A DNA stretch of 64,000 bases, from NCBI GenBank assembly GCA_021784555.1, contig JAJYHY010000003.1, forward strand, positions 1 through 64,000, in the 5' to 3' direction. Below are positions 54,900-63,784 of this stretch, one piece after another (positions within the stretch are counted from its first letter, which is position 1; each line of letters opens with the position of its first letter). A program made the translations under genes and the position numbers. The notes beneath the pieces were generated by a model. The model was not told the origin of the DNA, did no database searches, and worked only from the letters and a program-made list of their open reading frames with translations. Origin of the DNA: a bacterium. Its GTDB lineage: Bacteria; Verrucomicrobiota; Verrucomicrobiia; Limisphaerales; UBA8199.

Positions 54900-55318
54900 A
54901 ATTTGCTTTCTCTGATTCTGTTGCGTTTTATTGGTTAGATGGAAATCTCTGGCATTCTGTTCACGGCGCGCCGTTTCCCCACGAGCCGGGCGGCTCCGAG
55001 ACGAGCTACGCCCAACTCCGACCGCCACTCAATAAGAGGCGGCCTCCCCGCGCGCGGCGCTCTTGTCACTCACTTTCATCGATCGGAATATAGTAGCCCC
55101 CTGGCGCGTCAGCTTCGCCTATTTTGGCATTCTACTACCCTTTTTTGCACCCGCCCATGGGGAGCCGCCCCTATCCGCGAGCGACGGTTTTTCCCCATTT
55201 CCGCCCCCGTTCGAGAGGTCTAGAGTATTGGCGTAACGAGGGTTGAGGGCTGCTGACGCCCAAGCGGCGTTGGCGCTTCACCAGAGAGCGACCCCCAAAT
55301 CGCAAAGGAAAGAGAGCT
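54900..55318. other. Intergenic region without recognisable gene
   Basis: Between divergent genes; promoters for both should lie here. A weak stem (tagtag/ctacta) followed by a T run occurs around 55094-55146. A purine-rich ribosome site (aaaggaaagagag) lies just before the ATG at 55319. Nothing else was recognised. Confidence 0.5.
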
Positions 55319-56083
55319 ATGAAAAAAAGTCTATTGAGTATCGCAGTCGCATGCGCCGCGTGCCTGGCCTTCCAGGCTCAGGCGCAAAGCACTCCGGGTC
55401 AGACCTACCAAAACCTGCAGCAGAACCAGAAGCAATCCTGGCAGCACGGTCGCATGAGCGCCACGGGGCGTATGCACCAGGAACTGAGGGTCAGCAAGAT
55501 CAAGGGTTGCGAGGTCAAGAGCCAGTCCGGCCAGCAACTGGGCACCATCCGGGATGTCCTCATTAATCCCGCCTCGGGTCGGATTGACTTTGCTTTGATC
55601 AGCCTGAACCAGGCGGCAATGCTGACCCCGGGAGCGCAACAGAACCAGACGGCGCCGAGAACCTCGGCGTCCGGCGCCCAGACACATGCCAACGCCAACA
55701 CCACCTGGGGAACTTCTCTGCTCGGCGGCAGTGCCGGCAAGGAAGTTGCCGTGCCGTGGATCCTCCTTCGTCCTTCGCGAATGGCCGGGCAGATGGGGAG
55801 GACCTACGCCTACAACACCCACAGGGAGTCCTTCACCTTCAGGGGGAACCAGAGCAAGCTCCAAACCGCCCCGCTGTTCAATGCCAAGACGGACCTTTCG
55901 CGGCCCGGCTGGCGCCACAGCGTGTTTGCCTATTATGGCGTGACGGGTGAGCGGTACCAGGGCGGAGCCTTTGCTCCTGGCGGCGCCACTTCAGGAGCCC
56001 AACAGGGCCATCCAGGCCAGCCCGGAGAGCAGGGCCGGCAAAATCAACAACAACAAAAACCCGGCCAGCAGAAGCCGTATTGA
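55319..56083 (+). CDS. Secreted PRC-barrel domain protein
   Basis: A 254-residue protein with signal MKKSLLSIAVACAACLAFQAQA. A PRC-barrel domain follows from about residue 57 (VSKIKGCEVKSQSGQQLGTIRDVLINPASGRIDFALISL). A low-complexity C-terminus is rich in Gln, Gly and Pro (QNQQQQKPGQQKPY). PRC-barrel proteins bind partners or RNA; nothing more specific can be read. The start is backed by a purine-rich site. Confidence 0.8.
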   Translation: MKKSLLSIAVACAACLAFQAQAQSTPGQTYQNLQQNQKQSWQHGRMSATGRMHQELRVSKIKGCEVKSQSGQQLGTIRDVLINPASGRIDFALISLNQAAMLTPGAQQNQTAPRTSASGAQTHANANTTWGTSLLGGSAGKEVAVPWILLRPSRMAGQMGRTYAYNTHRESFTFRGNQSKLQTAPLFNAKTDLSRPGWRHSVFAYYGVTGERYQGGAFAPGGATSGAQQGHPGQPGEQGRQNQQQQKPGQQKPY

Positions 56084-56163
56084 CGGCCGCGGCGCTTCAT
56101 CAGCGGGAAAATCCTCGAGGCTTTATCAATACTTGGAAGGCGTTGCCTTATAGAGGCCTAGGA

Positions 56164-56213
56164 AACGGAGTTCGGGGAAGGGAAAATGGGTGACCCCGAC
56201 TCCGTTGCCTTTT
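56164..56213 (+). terminator. Terminator-like hairpin after the PRC-barrel gene
   Basis: aacggagttcgggg pairs with ccccgactccgtt (one bulge), followed by gccttttg. Position after 56083 and before the convergent trpE suits a plus-strand terminator. Confidence 0.6.
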
Positions 56214-56257
56214 GCCCTAAAGTGCCGCGTGTAATGCGGAATGCCATTGCGCGCGCC

Positions 56258-57805
56258 TCAGCCGCAAACCACTTCAGACGCGACGAAACTCTCCGCCAGT
56301 GCAACCGCCTTGAGCATGGCTTTGGCCTTGTTAAGCGTCTCCTGGTATTCGTTTTCTGGAATGGAATCGTTGACCCAGCCGCCGCCAGCCTGGATATAGG
56401 CACGGCCATCCTTAATGAGGGCGGTGCGAATGGCGATGCAGCAGTCAAGGTTGCCGTTGAAGGAGAAATAGCCGACGCAACCGCCGTAAGGGCCTCGAGC
56501 GGTCTGTTCAAGCTCAGCAATGATTTGCATCGCCCGAATTTTTGGCGCCCCACTGAGCGTCCCGGCTGGGAAGGTAGCGCGCATCAGGTCGTAGGGAGTC
56601 TTCTCGGAAGAGAGCCAGCCCTCCACTTGGGAGACGATATGCATCACGTGACTGTAGCGCTCGATGACCATCAGGTCGTTAACCTTCACGGAACCGAAGT
56701 CGCAAACGCGGCCCAGGTCGTTGCGGGCAAGGTCCACGAGCATGACGTGCTCGGCGCGTTCTTTGGGGTCTGCCAGGAGTTCCTTTTCCAGCGCCTGGTC
56801 TTCCTCGGCGGTGGCCCCGCGGCGGCGTGTGCCGGCAATGGGCCGGATTTCAACCCGCCGGTCCTCGCAGCGCACATGAATCTCCGGAGAGGCGCCCACG
56901 AGCGAGAAACCCTCCAACTCAAGCAGGAACATGTAAGGGGAGGGGTTCACGGAACGCGCGGCGCGGTAGATGTCCAGCGGCGAGGCCTTGACCTCGGTCG
57001 AGAATCGCTGAGAGCCAACGACCTGGATGATGTCCCCGGCGGTGATGTATTGCTTGGCCTTGAGGACATTGTCGGCAAACCGCTCTCTGGCGACATTGGA
57101 CTGGAAATCGAGAGGTGGGACCTCCGCAGGCACCGTGACCGGGTGATGTTCGATGGGCTGTTCGAGAAGCGCAACCAGCCGTTCGATTTCGGCGAGGGCG
57201 TCCTCGTAGGCCTCTTCCGGGCTGGTTGCGTCATCCAGGACGGCGTTGACCAGGACGGTCAACGTCTGGGCGACGCGGTCGAAGATCAGCAGTTGATCAG
57301 CGATGAGGAAACATAAGGTGGGCGTGCGCAGGTCGTCGCTGGGCGGACGCGGGACAACCGGCTCGACATCATGGATGAATTCATAACCGATGAACCCGAC
57401 CGCTCCCCCCGTAAATCGTGGCAGGCCCGGGACGGCCACCGGTCGAAACTTCTCCATCACGCGCTCAACGACTCTCAGGCCGTCTTCCACACAGCTCCCG
57501 CCATCCAGCGGAGCTTCTCTGGAAACTCGGTAACTTGCCGTGATTCTTCCGTTTTCAACCACTTCCGCCAAATCGCCGACCTGCCTGACCACCGCGCGGG
57601 GATTGCACCCCACGAAAGAATATCGCCCCAGGTGCTCCCCCCCTTCCACCGATTCGAACAGGAAGGATTCGCCTTCCCCCCGAATTTTCCGGTAGGCCGA
57701 TAATGGAGTTTCAATATCGGCCAGGAGCTTGCGGCTGACCGGCACCAGGTTGCCCTGCTTCGCCAGTTCCTCGAATTGCTGGAGATTGGGTGAATACAGT
57801 TCCAC
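56258..57805 (-). CDS. trpE: Anthranilate synthase component I
   Basis: Makes anthranilate from chorismate for tryptophan synthesis with TrpG. The 515-residue protein has normal length. The feedback-site region is PLSAYRKIRGEGESFLFES; chorismate-enzyme blocks are IAGTRRRGATAEED, LVDLARNDLGRV, ATFPAGTLSGAPKIRAM and IQAGGGWVNDSIPENEYQET. No trpG is nearby. It is last in an operon with hisI and an unknown membrane protein, 16 bp after the latter. Confidence 0.92.
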   Translation of the reverse strand: MELYSPNLQQFEELAKQGNLVPVSRKLLADIETPLSAYRKIRGEGESFLFESVEGGEHLGRYSFVGCNPRAVVRQVGDLAEVVENGRITASYRVSREAPLDGGSCVEDGLRVVERVMEKFRPVAVPGLPRFTGGAVGFIGYEFIHDVEPVVPRPPSDDLRTPTLCFLIADQLLIFDRVAQTLTVLVNAVLDDATSPEEAYEDALAEIERLVALLEQPIEHHPVTVPAEVPPLDFQSNVARERFADNVLKAKQYITAGDIIQVVGSQRFSTEVKASPLDIYRAARSVNPSPYMFLLELEGFSLVGASPEIHVRCEDRRVEIRPIAGTRRRGATAEEDQALEKELLADPKERAEHVMLVDLARNDLGRVCDFGSVKVNDLMVIERYSHVMHIVSQVEGWLSSEKTPYDLMRATFPAGTLSGAPKIRAMQIIAELEQTARGPYGGCVGYFSFNGNLDCCIAIRTALIKDGRAYIQAGGGWVNDSIPENEYQETLNKAKAMLKAVALAESFVASEVVCG

Positions 57806-57821
57806 TTAGCGCCCTTTTAAC

Positions 57822-58472
57822 TCACTGCTCCGAGGGTTGAGCCCCCTCCGGGCGGCAGATGTTCGTGAGGCGGACGTCCTCCGGGCAAATGGGGGCCGGC
57901 CTTGAGGGCAGGTCGCTGCGCTCCGGAGGCGCCTTGCGCAGCGAGGCGCGGCGCAGCCGCCAGACACCGAGCGAGGTAAAAAGGGCAACGGCCACGGCGT
58001 AAGCGATGATACCCAGGCCAATGCCCAGCAGGACGGGGTTGGCTCCTCGATCTGTGTCGCTGAAATAGATCACGGCGGCGCCGATGGCGGCCGTGAGAGC
58101 GGTCTGGGCAAAGAGACACGAAAGGTACAGACTGGCGCTGGTTTCCTGAATCCGCTCGACGTGCCACTCACGGTAAAGGTGCTCGCCCAAAGAACGCATC
58201 AGCCAGGCCGATTGGAAATTCCGGGCGGCCACCAACACGCTGGTGGTGCTGATGACAATCGCCGGCAAAGGCCAGAATGCGAAGCCGAAGCAGAAGGCCA
58301 GGTTGACCGGAATGCCCCAACGCCAGCCGAGCTTCTTGGCAATGGGATTGCCCTCCAGAACCATGTTGGGCGTGGCAACCCACGTGCTCAGAAAATCCAT
58401 GCCACGCGCCACCACCAGCAGCAGGAAGACCTGGGCGTAAATCCGGCTGCCGAATGGGACGATGTCATCCAT
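57822..58472 (-). CDS. Hypothetical membrane protein in the hisI-trpE operon
   Basis: A 216-residue protein with about four helices (YAQVFLLLVVARGMDFLSTW, IPVNLAFCFGFAFWPLPAIVI, SLYLSCLFAQTALTAAIGAAVIYF, GIGLGIIAYAVAVALFTSLG). A Asp-FLSTW ... LEGNPIAKKLGW arrangement recalls DUF5658-type proteins, but this is weak. Its start ATG overlaps the hisI stop by 1 bp (TAATG), so it is translationally linked. Confidence 0.7.
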   Translation of the reverse strand: MDDIVPFGSRIYAQVFLLLVVARGMDFLSTWVATPNMVLEGNPIAKKLGWRWGIPVNLAFCFGFAFWPLPAIVISTTSVLVAARNFQSAWLMRSLGEHLYREWHVERIQETSASLYLSCLFAQTALTAAIGAAVIYFSDTDRGANPVLLGIGLGIIAYAVAVALFTSLGVWRLRRASLRKAPPERSDLPSRPAPICPEDVRLTNICRPEGAQPSEQ

Positions 58473-58861
58473 TATTTCTTGCCGTAGATCTGTTCGGGCG
58501 TCAGCAATTGCGCCTCCGTTGTCTTAAAGGCCGCGCCGTCCGGCTCGAGCGAGCGAAAGAAGCAGGATTGGTAGCCCTCATGACAGGCCGCCCCGACCTG
58601 TTCCACCTGGATGAGCAGGGTGTCGCCGTCGCAATCAAACGCAATATTCTTAACCGCCTGGGTATGGCCGCTGGACTCGCCTTTCATCCAAAACTTCTGC
58701 CTCGAACGGCTCCAAAAATGGGTCTTGCCGGTCCGAATCGTCGTCTCCAGCGACTCCCGATTCATCCAGGCCATCATCAACACCCGCCCGCTCTTCTGCT
58801 CCTGGATAATGGCGGGAATCAGGCCCTGCCCGTCAAATTTCAACTGTTCAAAAAAACTCAT
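58472..58861 (-). CDS. hisI: Phosphoribosyl-AMP cyclohydrolase
   Basis: Opens the ring of phosphoribosyl-AMP in histidine synthesis. The 129-residue protein carries the Zn/Mg set [20 protein letters not shown] ... SCFFR and [11 protein letters not shown], as expected for the stand-alone form without HisE. Other his genes are not in the window. Confidence 0.93.
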   Translation of the reverse strand: MSFFEQLKFDGQGLIPAIIQEQKSGRVLMMAWMNRESLETTIRTGKTHFWSRSRQKFWMKGESSGHTQAVKNIAFDCDGDTLLIQVEQVGAACHEGYQSCFFRSLEPDGAAFKTTEAQLLTPEQIYGKK

Positions 58862-59122
58862 GGATTATCTCAGACCCCAACACCTTACCAGATTTCGCCG
58901 CCGGAACCACGAAAAAATCGCGCAATTCCAATCCGGCCCTCGTTGGCGAATGAGGGCAGCCCGGGACGCGGCTCATTCCGCCAGGTTTTAGAGTGCGGCT
59001 GTCCCCTGCCGCTTTGACCCCGATAAGCGAGTGACCGACAGACTTAATCGCACCCGATTCGTCGCCTCAATTTGCAATTCTTAATTCTCAATTCTCAATT
59101 GACGGCCGCTAATGCAACCCTT

Positions 59123-59286
59123 AGAGCCTGTTTTAAAATTCGCAGGAAAGGGTTGCGGCGAGGGATTTTGGCCGTGGCCGAGGCGGCGCGCTCCGAGCAT
59201 CCCCTCGCGGGCTGTAAGGAGCGAGCTAACGAAGGCCACGGGCAAAAGAGCCGCCGCAAGCCCCGGCCAATTTTAAAACAGGCTCT
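59123..59286. repeat. Long-hairpin MITE-like element (element D)
   Basis: Perfect 18-bp ends, agagcctgttttaaaatt at 59123-59140 and its complement at 59269-59286. Inner parts also pair imperfectly (ttgcggcg ... cgccgcaa, gccgtggcc ... ggccacgg), so almost the whole 164 bp can fold back. There is no open frame inside. The rest of the gap 58862-59336 shows nothing else. Confidence 0.8.
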
Positions 59287-59336
59287 TAGGAAATTTGGAC
59301 TGTTTACAACGGGCTTTGAGATTCTACAACTCTAGT

Positions 59337-59807
59337 ATGACAAAGCGATCGAAGAAGAGCGCGGGCCTGCTCCCGTTCAGGCGGAGAGGCTCCTTACTCC
59401 AGGTGTTTTTGGTCCACATGGGCGGGCCGTTTTGGCGGCACAAGGAGGAGGGCGCCTGGTCCCTGGCCAAGGGCGAGTTTGAGGATGAGGCGCCCTTGGA
59501 GGCCGCTCTGCGCGAATTTGAGGAGGAGACCGGCATGAGGCCCGCCGGCGAATTCATCGAGTTGGCGCCCGTCAAGCAGCCTGGCGGCAAAACGGTTTTC
59601 GCCTGGGCGGTCGAGTGGAACTGCGACCCTGAGAAGATAAGGAGCAACTCCTTCAGCATGGAGTGGCCAAAAGGTTCCGGCATCATGCGAAGGTTTCCCG
59701 AAGTGGATCGTGCCTCGTGGTTTTCCCTGGAAGAAGCCCGCGGGAGGATCCTCAAGGGCCAAATCCCGTTGCTCGACCAATTGCCGGGGCTTTTCGGAGG
59801 ATCATAG
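59337..59807 (+). CDS. NUDIX hydrolase
   Basis: A 156-residue NUDIX protein. The NUDIX box is GEFEDEAPLEAALREFEEETGM near residue 47, one residue shorter between Gly and the first Glu than the consensus. Blocks KKSAGLLPFRR and FLVHMGGPFWRHKEEGAWSL resemble NUDIX proteins annotated as NTP pyrophosphohydrolases including oxidative damage repair enzymes. The ATG at 59337 was chosen; the longer frame extends into the hairpin element. Confidence 0.88.
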   Translation: MTKRSKKSAGLLPFRRRGSLLQVFLVHMGGPFWRHKEEGAWSLAKGEFEDEAPLEAALREFEEETGMRPAGEFIELAPVKQPGGKTVFAWAVEWNCDPEKIRSNSFSMEWPKGSGIMRRFPEVDRASWFSLEEARGRILKGQIPLLDQLPGLFGGS

Positions 59808-60020
59808 ACGGTTTGGTGACGCGAACCTGGTCGAAGAGCCGTATCAGCCTATCCAACTCCGGATTCATTCCGGGAAGACTTCACAAAGGATCCGGGCAGC
59901 CTCTTCATCCGAGGTTTCCGCATCGTGGAAGGCATCGTAGGCGTCCTGGAGCCGCTGGTTTATAAAGGTGAGCCTGCACCCATTGACCCCGATTGGTTTG
60001 CGATCTGACCAAAGTGCATT
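59752..60020 (-). pseudogene. Fragment of a small helical protein, frameshifted
   Basis: On the minus strand two overlapping frames look coding. The first, TFINQRLQDAYDAFHDAETS onward, ends at a TGA at 59867. One base shifted, MNPELDRLIRLFDQVRVTKP continues to 59754, inside the 3' end of the NUDIX gene. Together they suggest a short protein broken by a one-base loss near 59870. No start codon is seen. I do not recognise the family. Confidence 0.35.
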
Positions 60021-60058
60021 TCAGCCTGATTCATGCGGTTTGCCTGAGGTCTTCCGGT

Positions 60059-60134
60059 TGGTACCCCCACCCCGAATTGAACGGGGATCAACGGTTTAGG
60101 AAACCGTCGCTCTATCCATTTGAGCTATGGGGGC
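60059..60134 (-). tRNA. tRNA-Arg (anticodon CCU)
   Basis: The minus strand folds as a normal tRNA: acceptor GCCCCCA with TGGGGGT, D arm GCTC...GAGC, anticodon stem ACGGT/ACCGT with loop TTCCTAA (anticodon CCT), T stem CCCCG/CGGGG. CCA is encoded at the 3' end. Confidence 0.95.
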
Positions 60135-60540
60135 AACCGCCTGAAATTCGCGCGCTCGCAGCTCAGATCTCTGCGGCTTCATTTTCGTGGGTTCACCCTG
60201 TGGTTGCCGCCATGAATGGCATACATCCAAAAGCCCTCGAAAGCAAACGCTAGTCACCATTCCGCAAGTCGCGGGAGAACCCCTGCCCCCGCAAATCCAC
60301 AGGCCTTTATTATGCCCGGCTCAAAAGCGGTGGCAAATAATTTCGCCGTTCCACTACGCCACCGGGCGCATCTCGCGGCCATTTGCCCCTTGATCGCCGC
60401 TTGGCCCTGCGCCGCCTTCCAATGCTTCTTTTGGACGACATTGAGGTTTACCGTTGCGATGCGGGTTTGGCCCGAAGCGGCTGCGCAGCAGAACAGGGTC
60501 AGGGCCCGCTGTCAACGACAAAACTGGCGGCACGCCGGTT
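60135..60540. other. Intergenic region with one hairpin
   Basis: No gene was recognised. An interrupted stem at 60314-60367 pairs gcccgg with ccgggc and cggtggc with gccaccg. It resembles a decayed tRNA-like fold but has no tRNA arms. Confidence 0.4.
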
Positions 60541-61728
60541 TCATTCAGGGGCTCCCGCGACCTCGTGAATAATGCCGAGAAATGTTTCCGCCGTCTTGCG
60601 CCAAGTGAATCGCGCGAGGGTCTCGCACGCCCGCTGGCCGAGCGCACGCAGTTTATCGCGGTGTTGGTAGGCCCACTCCAGCTTGTCGATGACGTCGTCC
60701 AGATCAGGCTCAGGCCACCTCGCGACCAGCACGCCGCTTTCGTCCTTGACCTCCGCCTCACCTTTGGTCGCAATCACCTGTGCGTTAGCGTGGGTTACGA
60801 TTTCCGCATGCCCGGTGGTATTAGTGGCGATCACCAGCTTGGCGCAGGCCATGTACTCCATGAGTACGAGGTTCGTCCCGCCCTCGCAGCGGTTGGGAAA
60901 AAGGCCGACGTCCGTGTTGCGGTAGATCCTGGCCATCGCCGAGTTCAACTGCCGGGGACACGTAATCACACGTTCGAGATCGATGCCGTTTTCGGCAAGG
61001 GTGCCACTTATCACATCTTGAGGCCTCCCCCTCGGCGGAGCGAAGCGGATAAGAGGCGAACTCCGCATGGAATCAAAAATAGCGGGCCAGGGATTCCACC
61101 AGGCGTTGACCAGAAGGACGTCGGCGTGCCGGTCTTGCAGCGTCTTGTAAGCGCGAATGACGACATCCTGCCCTTTCCGGTACTCAAACTTCCCGCCGGA
61201 GAAGACCACGAATTTGTCTTGGAGGAACTGCCTTTCCCCGCCGGCGCTCCCCGGCGGGTGGAAGGCGGTGTGGTCAACGCCCTGAATGGCGACCTTTGCG
61301 TCAACCAGCCCCGCCTCCCAGAGCACGCTTGCGCACCAGCTTGAGCCGGCGACAACGCTGCCAAAATAGCGGCGTCCATTCTCCACCCAAGCTGGCTGGA
61401 GCAGATTGCGCTCAAAAAAGGTGTATCCAATTGTCTTCGAGCCGCGCACGGCCATGTCCCTGGGCAGAAGTCTCTCGTCGCCGATGCCTTGCAGAAGTGC
61501 CCCGTCAAGAACCAACGGACTCTGTCGCGTCGTTCCGAGGGCCGACTGGCCGCGGCGCAGCACCAGGGCGTCCAGTGCGTGGAACTCCAGGGCATCGCCG
61601 ACGGTCGCCAGATCGAACGATTCGCCGACGATGCGGAGCGGCCCCAGCGTCGCCAACTCAAGCGCCAAGTGCTTGCCGCACACGCCCCAGCCGTGGGCGG
61701 AGCCGATGGTCATATTTAGGTAAAGCAT
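60541..61728 (-). CDS. Glycosyltransferase, GT4-like (GT-B fold)
   Basis: A 395-residue sugar transferase. The nucleotide-sugar motif E-x7-E is visible in FPNRCEGGTNLVLMEYMACA near residue 300. The centre DKFVVFSGGKFEYRKGQDVVIRAY matches the family. Acceptor and donor cannot be told. A second GT-like gene ends the window on the same strand, so this may be part of an envelope-sugar locus. Confidence 0.85.
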   Translation of the reverse strand: MLYLNMTIGSAHGWGVCGKHLALELATLGPLRIVGESFDLATVGDALEFHALDALVLRRGQSALGTTRQSPLVLDGALLQGIGDERLLPRDMAVRGSKTIGYTFFERNLLQPAWVENGRRYFGSVVAGSSWCASVLWEAGLVDAKVAIQGVDHTAFHPPGSAGGERQFLQDKFVVFSGGKFEYRKGQDVVIRAYKTLQDRHADVLLVNAWWNPWPAIFDSMRSSPLIRFAPPRGRPQDVISGTLAENGIDLERVITCPRQLNSAMARIYRNTDVGLFPNRCEGGTNLVLMEYMACAKLVIATNTTGHAEIVTHANAQVIATKGEAEVKDESGVLVARWPEPDLDDVIDKLEWAYQHRDKLRALGQRACETLARFTWRKTAETFLGIIHEVAGAPE

Positions 61729-61777
61729 ACCTGTTCAGCACGCAGGCCGCGGCGCGGAAGCGCGCGGGGGCGAGCGA

Positions 61778-63784
61778 TTACCACGCCCACCCCCGATAGA
61801 ACCGCTGACGGTAGTTCGGGGCGTCACTGTCGAGGATCTGCACCGCGGTGTTAGTGCCTGGCGCCTCGGCCAGGAATGTCCAGTTCGCCAGATCGCTTGA
61901 GGCCTGAATCGTCCAGGTCTCATTCGCCGGCCCAGCGGCGTCAAAGCTGGCCGTGCCGTCCGCGCCGACGGTCAGCGGCCCCAGGCTTACCCCCGCCAAC
62001 GGGAATTGCCCGGACTGAAGGATGGTTCCCGTATCGCCGACCGCGACGAATGTCCCCTGGCCATAGGCAGCCCCCAGCAGCTTGTTCATTGTTCCGGATT
62101 CGCGGGCAGCCCAGTCCTGTCCGTTGGTGGAGGTGAGGACCGCTCCGGGGGCGCCGACTGCCACGAAGGTCCCGTGGCCGAAGGCGATTCCGTACAGGAT
62201 GGCCTTGGTCGTCGCTCTGGCGGGTGCCCAACCTACGCCATCGGAAGAGGTAAGGATGGCGCCATACCCGACGGCGACGAATTGGCCGTCCCCATAGGCA
62301 ACGCCCTTGAGGGTGGCGTCCGTGCCGGAGTTCCGGAATGTCCAGCCCATGGCGTCGGGCGAGCTCAGCACCGTACCGTAATCGCCCACCGCCACAAACG
62401 TGCCGGCACCGTAGGCGATGTCAGAGAGTTGGTTGCCGTACCCGGGGTCCTCGCTCCTCCAACTCACACCGTTCGGTGAGGTGAGAACCGTTCCAGAACT
62501 CGTCACCGCGACGAACTGACCGGCCGCGTAGGTCACGGCGTTGGGGACTGGTGGCACGGAAGCGCGGCGCGTCCACTGGACCCCATCGGGCGAGGAGAGG
62601 AGATAGCCACCCTCGTCGGCCGCCACGAACAGGCCCGAGCCGTACGCCAAAGACTTGACGATGCTGATGTTCGCGGATGGCTGCCCGGTCCAGTTCGTTC
62701 CGTCTGGCGAAGTCAGGACTTCTTGCAGCCCGCCCGCGACAAAGCGGCCATCGCCATAGGCCAAACCGGCAATGCCCCGGCTCGTCAGGGTCGAATCCGC
62801 GTCCTGAAACGAGGTCAGGTTCGTCGTCGCGAGCATGGTCCCATCACCGAGCATGACCCATGTCCCATTCCCATAGGCCAGGGCCCGGAGGTCAGTCGCG
62901 GCGCCGGAGGCTCGCTTGACCCAGTTCGAGCCGTCGGAAGAGACGACCACCAGCCCGCTTGGGCCGACAGCGACAAACTGGCTGTCGCCAAAGGCGACCG
63001 ACCAGAGCAGGATTTCGCGGGCGAAGGGCGGCCAGTTGGTCCAGGTGCATCCGTCGGGGGAGACGATCGGGCTCCTCGGGTCCATGCCGACCGCGACGAA
63101 CCGGCCCGCGCCGTAAGCGACACTCAGGAGATGCGGGTAAGCGCCCGGCAGCCCGTCCCAACCAACCACCTCCCAGCCCGCCGCCGGCTGGGTTGAGCAG
63201 TAAAACCCCGCGAAATCTGTGACCGCGACGTAGGTCCCATCGCCATACGCCAAGCCCTTGACCTCCGACCAGCCCGCCGGCTCCTGCTCTGACCAGGCGA
63301 CGCCGTCGGGCGAGATCAGGATAGCGCCGGCGTGACCGCCAACCCGCCCGCCTGCCACGAAGCCGCCGCCGCCGTACACGACCGTGTTGAGGTGGACAAT
63401 GTCGGAAGGGCAGGCCTGTGGCGTCCACTGGACCCCGTCGGTCGAGGTCAGGATGACGCCGAAACCGCCTTGCAGGCTGAAGCCATAGCCCACGGCAACG
63501 AGACGTCCGTTTCCGTACGCGAGGCCGTACAGCACGTACCCCGCGTCGGCGCCATAAATCGGGCCGATGCTGTGATACTTCCAGTTAAAGCCATCCGGCG
63601 ACGTGGCCACGGTCCCGCCATTGCCCACGGCGACGAACTGGCCGCCGGCGAAAACAGCGGCGTGGAGGACGTTGCCATTGGGCAAGGGGTCCCGCCATTG
63701 CCATTGATCAAGCGGGTCGGTGGCGAGACAGGCGGCGCTGGCAAGTGCCGCAAACAATACGGTGGAGCAGAGTTTCTGGTTCAT
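61778..63784 (-). CDS. Secreted repeat protein (BNR/WD-like propeller) with C-terminal beta module
   Basis: A 668-residue exported protein (signal MNQKLCSTVLFAALASAACLA). Roughly 13 repeats of about 40-45 residues follow, each of the type YGxGxFVAVGxxGxxxTSxDGxxW (for example YGDGQFVAVGYGAILTSSDG). This pattern suits a beta-propeller. The last 70 residues (WTIQASSDLANWTFLAEAPG ... RFYRGWAW) match the module also present in the proteins at 31084 and 32551. The ATG at 63784 overlaps the stop of the preceding gene (ATGA). Confidence 0.8.
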   Translation of the reverse strand: MNQKLCSTVLFAALASAACLATDPLDQWQWRDPLPNGNVLHAAVFAGGQFVAVGNGGTVATSPDGFNWKYHSIGPIYGADAGYVLYGLAYGNGRLVAVGYGFSLQGGFGVILTSTDGVQWTPQACPSDIVHLNTVVYGGGGFVAGGRVGGHAGAILISPDGVAWSEQEPAGWSEVKGLAYGDGTYVAVTDFAGFYCSTQPAAGWEVVGWDGLPGAYPHLLSVAYGAGRFVAVGMDPRSPIVSPDGCTWTNWPPFAREILLWSVAFGDSQFVAVGPSGLVVVSSDGSNWVKRASGAATDLRALAYGNGTWVMLGDGTMLATTNLTSFQDADSTLTSRGIAGLAYGDGRFVAGGLQEVLTSPDGTNWTGQPSANISIVKSLAYGSGLFVAADEGGYLLSSPDGVQWTRRASVPPVPNAVTYAAGQFVAVTSSGTVLTSPNGVSWRSEDPGYGNQLSDIAYGAGTFVAVGDYGTVLSSPDAMGWTFRNSGTDATLKGVAYGDGQFVAVGYGAILTSSDGVGWAPARATTKAILYGIAFGHGTFVAVGAPGAVLTSTNGQDWAARESGTMNKLLGAAYGQGTFVAVGDTGTILQSGQFPLAGVSLGPLTVGADGTASFDAAGPANETWTIQASSDLANWTFLAEAPGTNTAVQILDSDAPNYRQRFYRGWAW

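Noticed and set aside
60311-60370. Second tRNA next to tRNA-Arg
   Set aside because: Stem ends pair but no anticodon arm or T arm can be formed.
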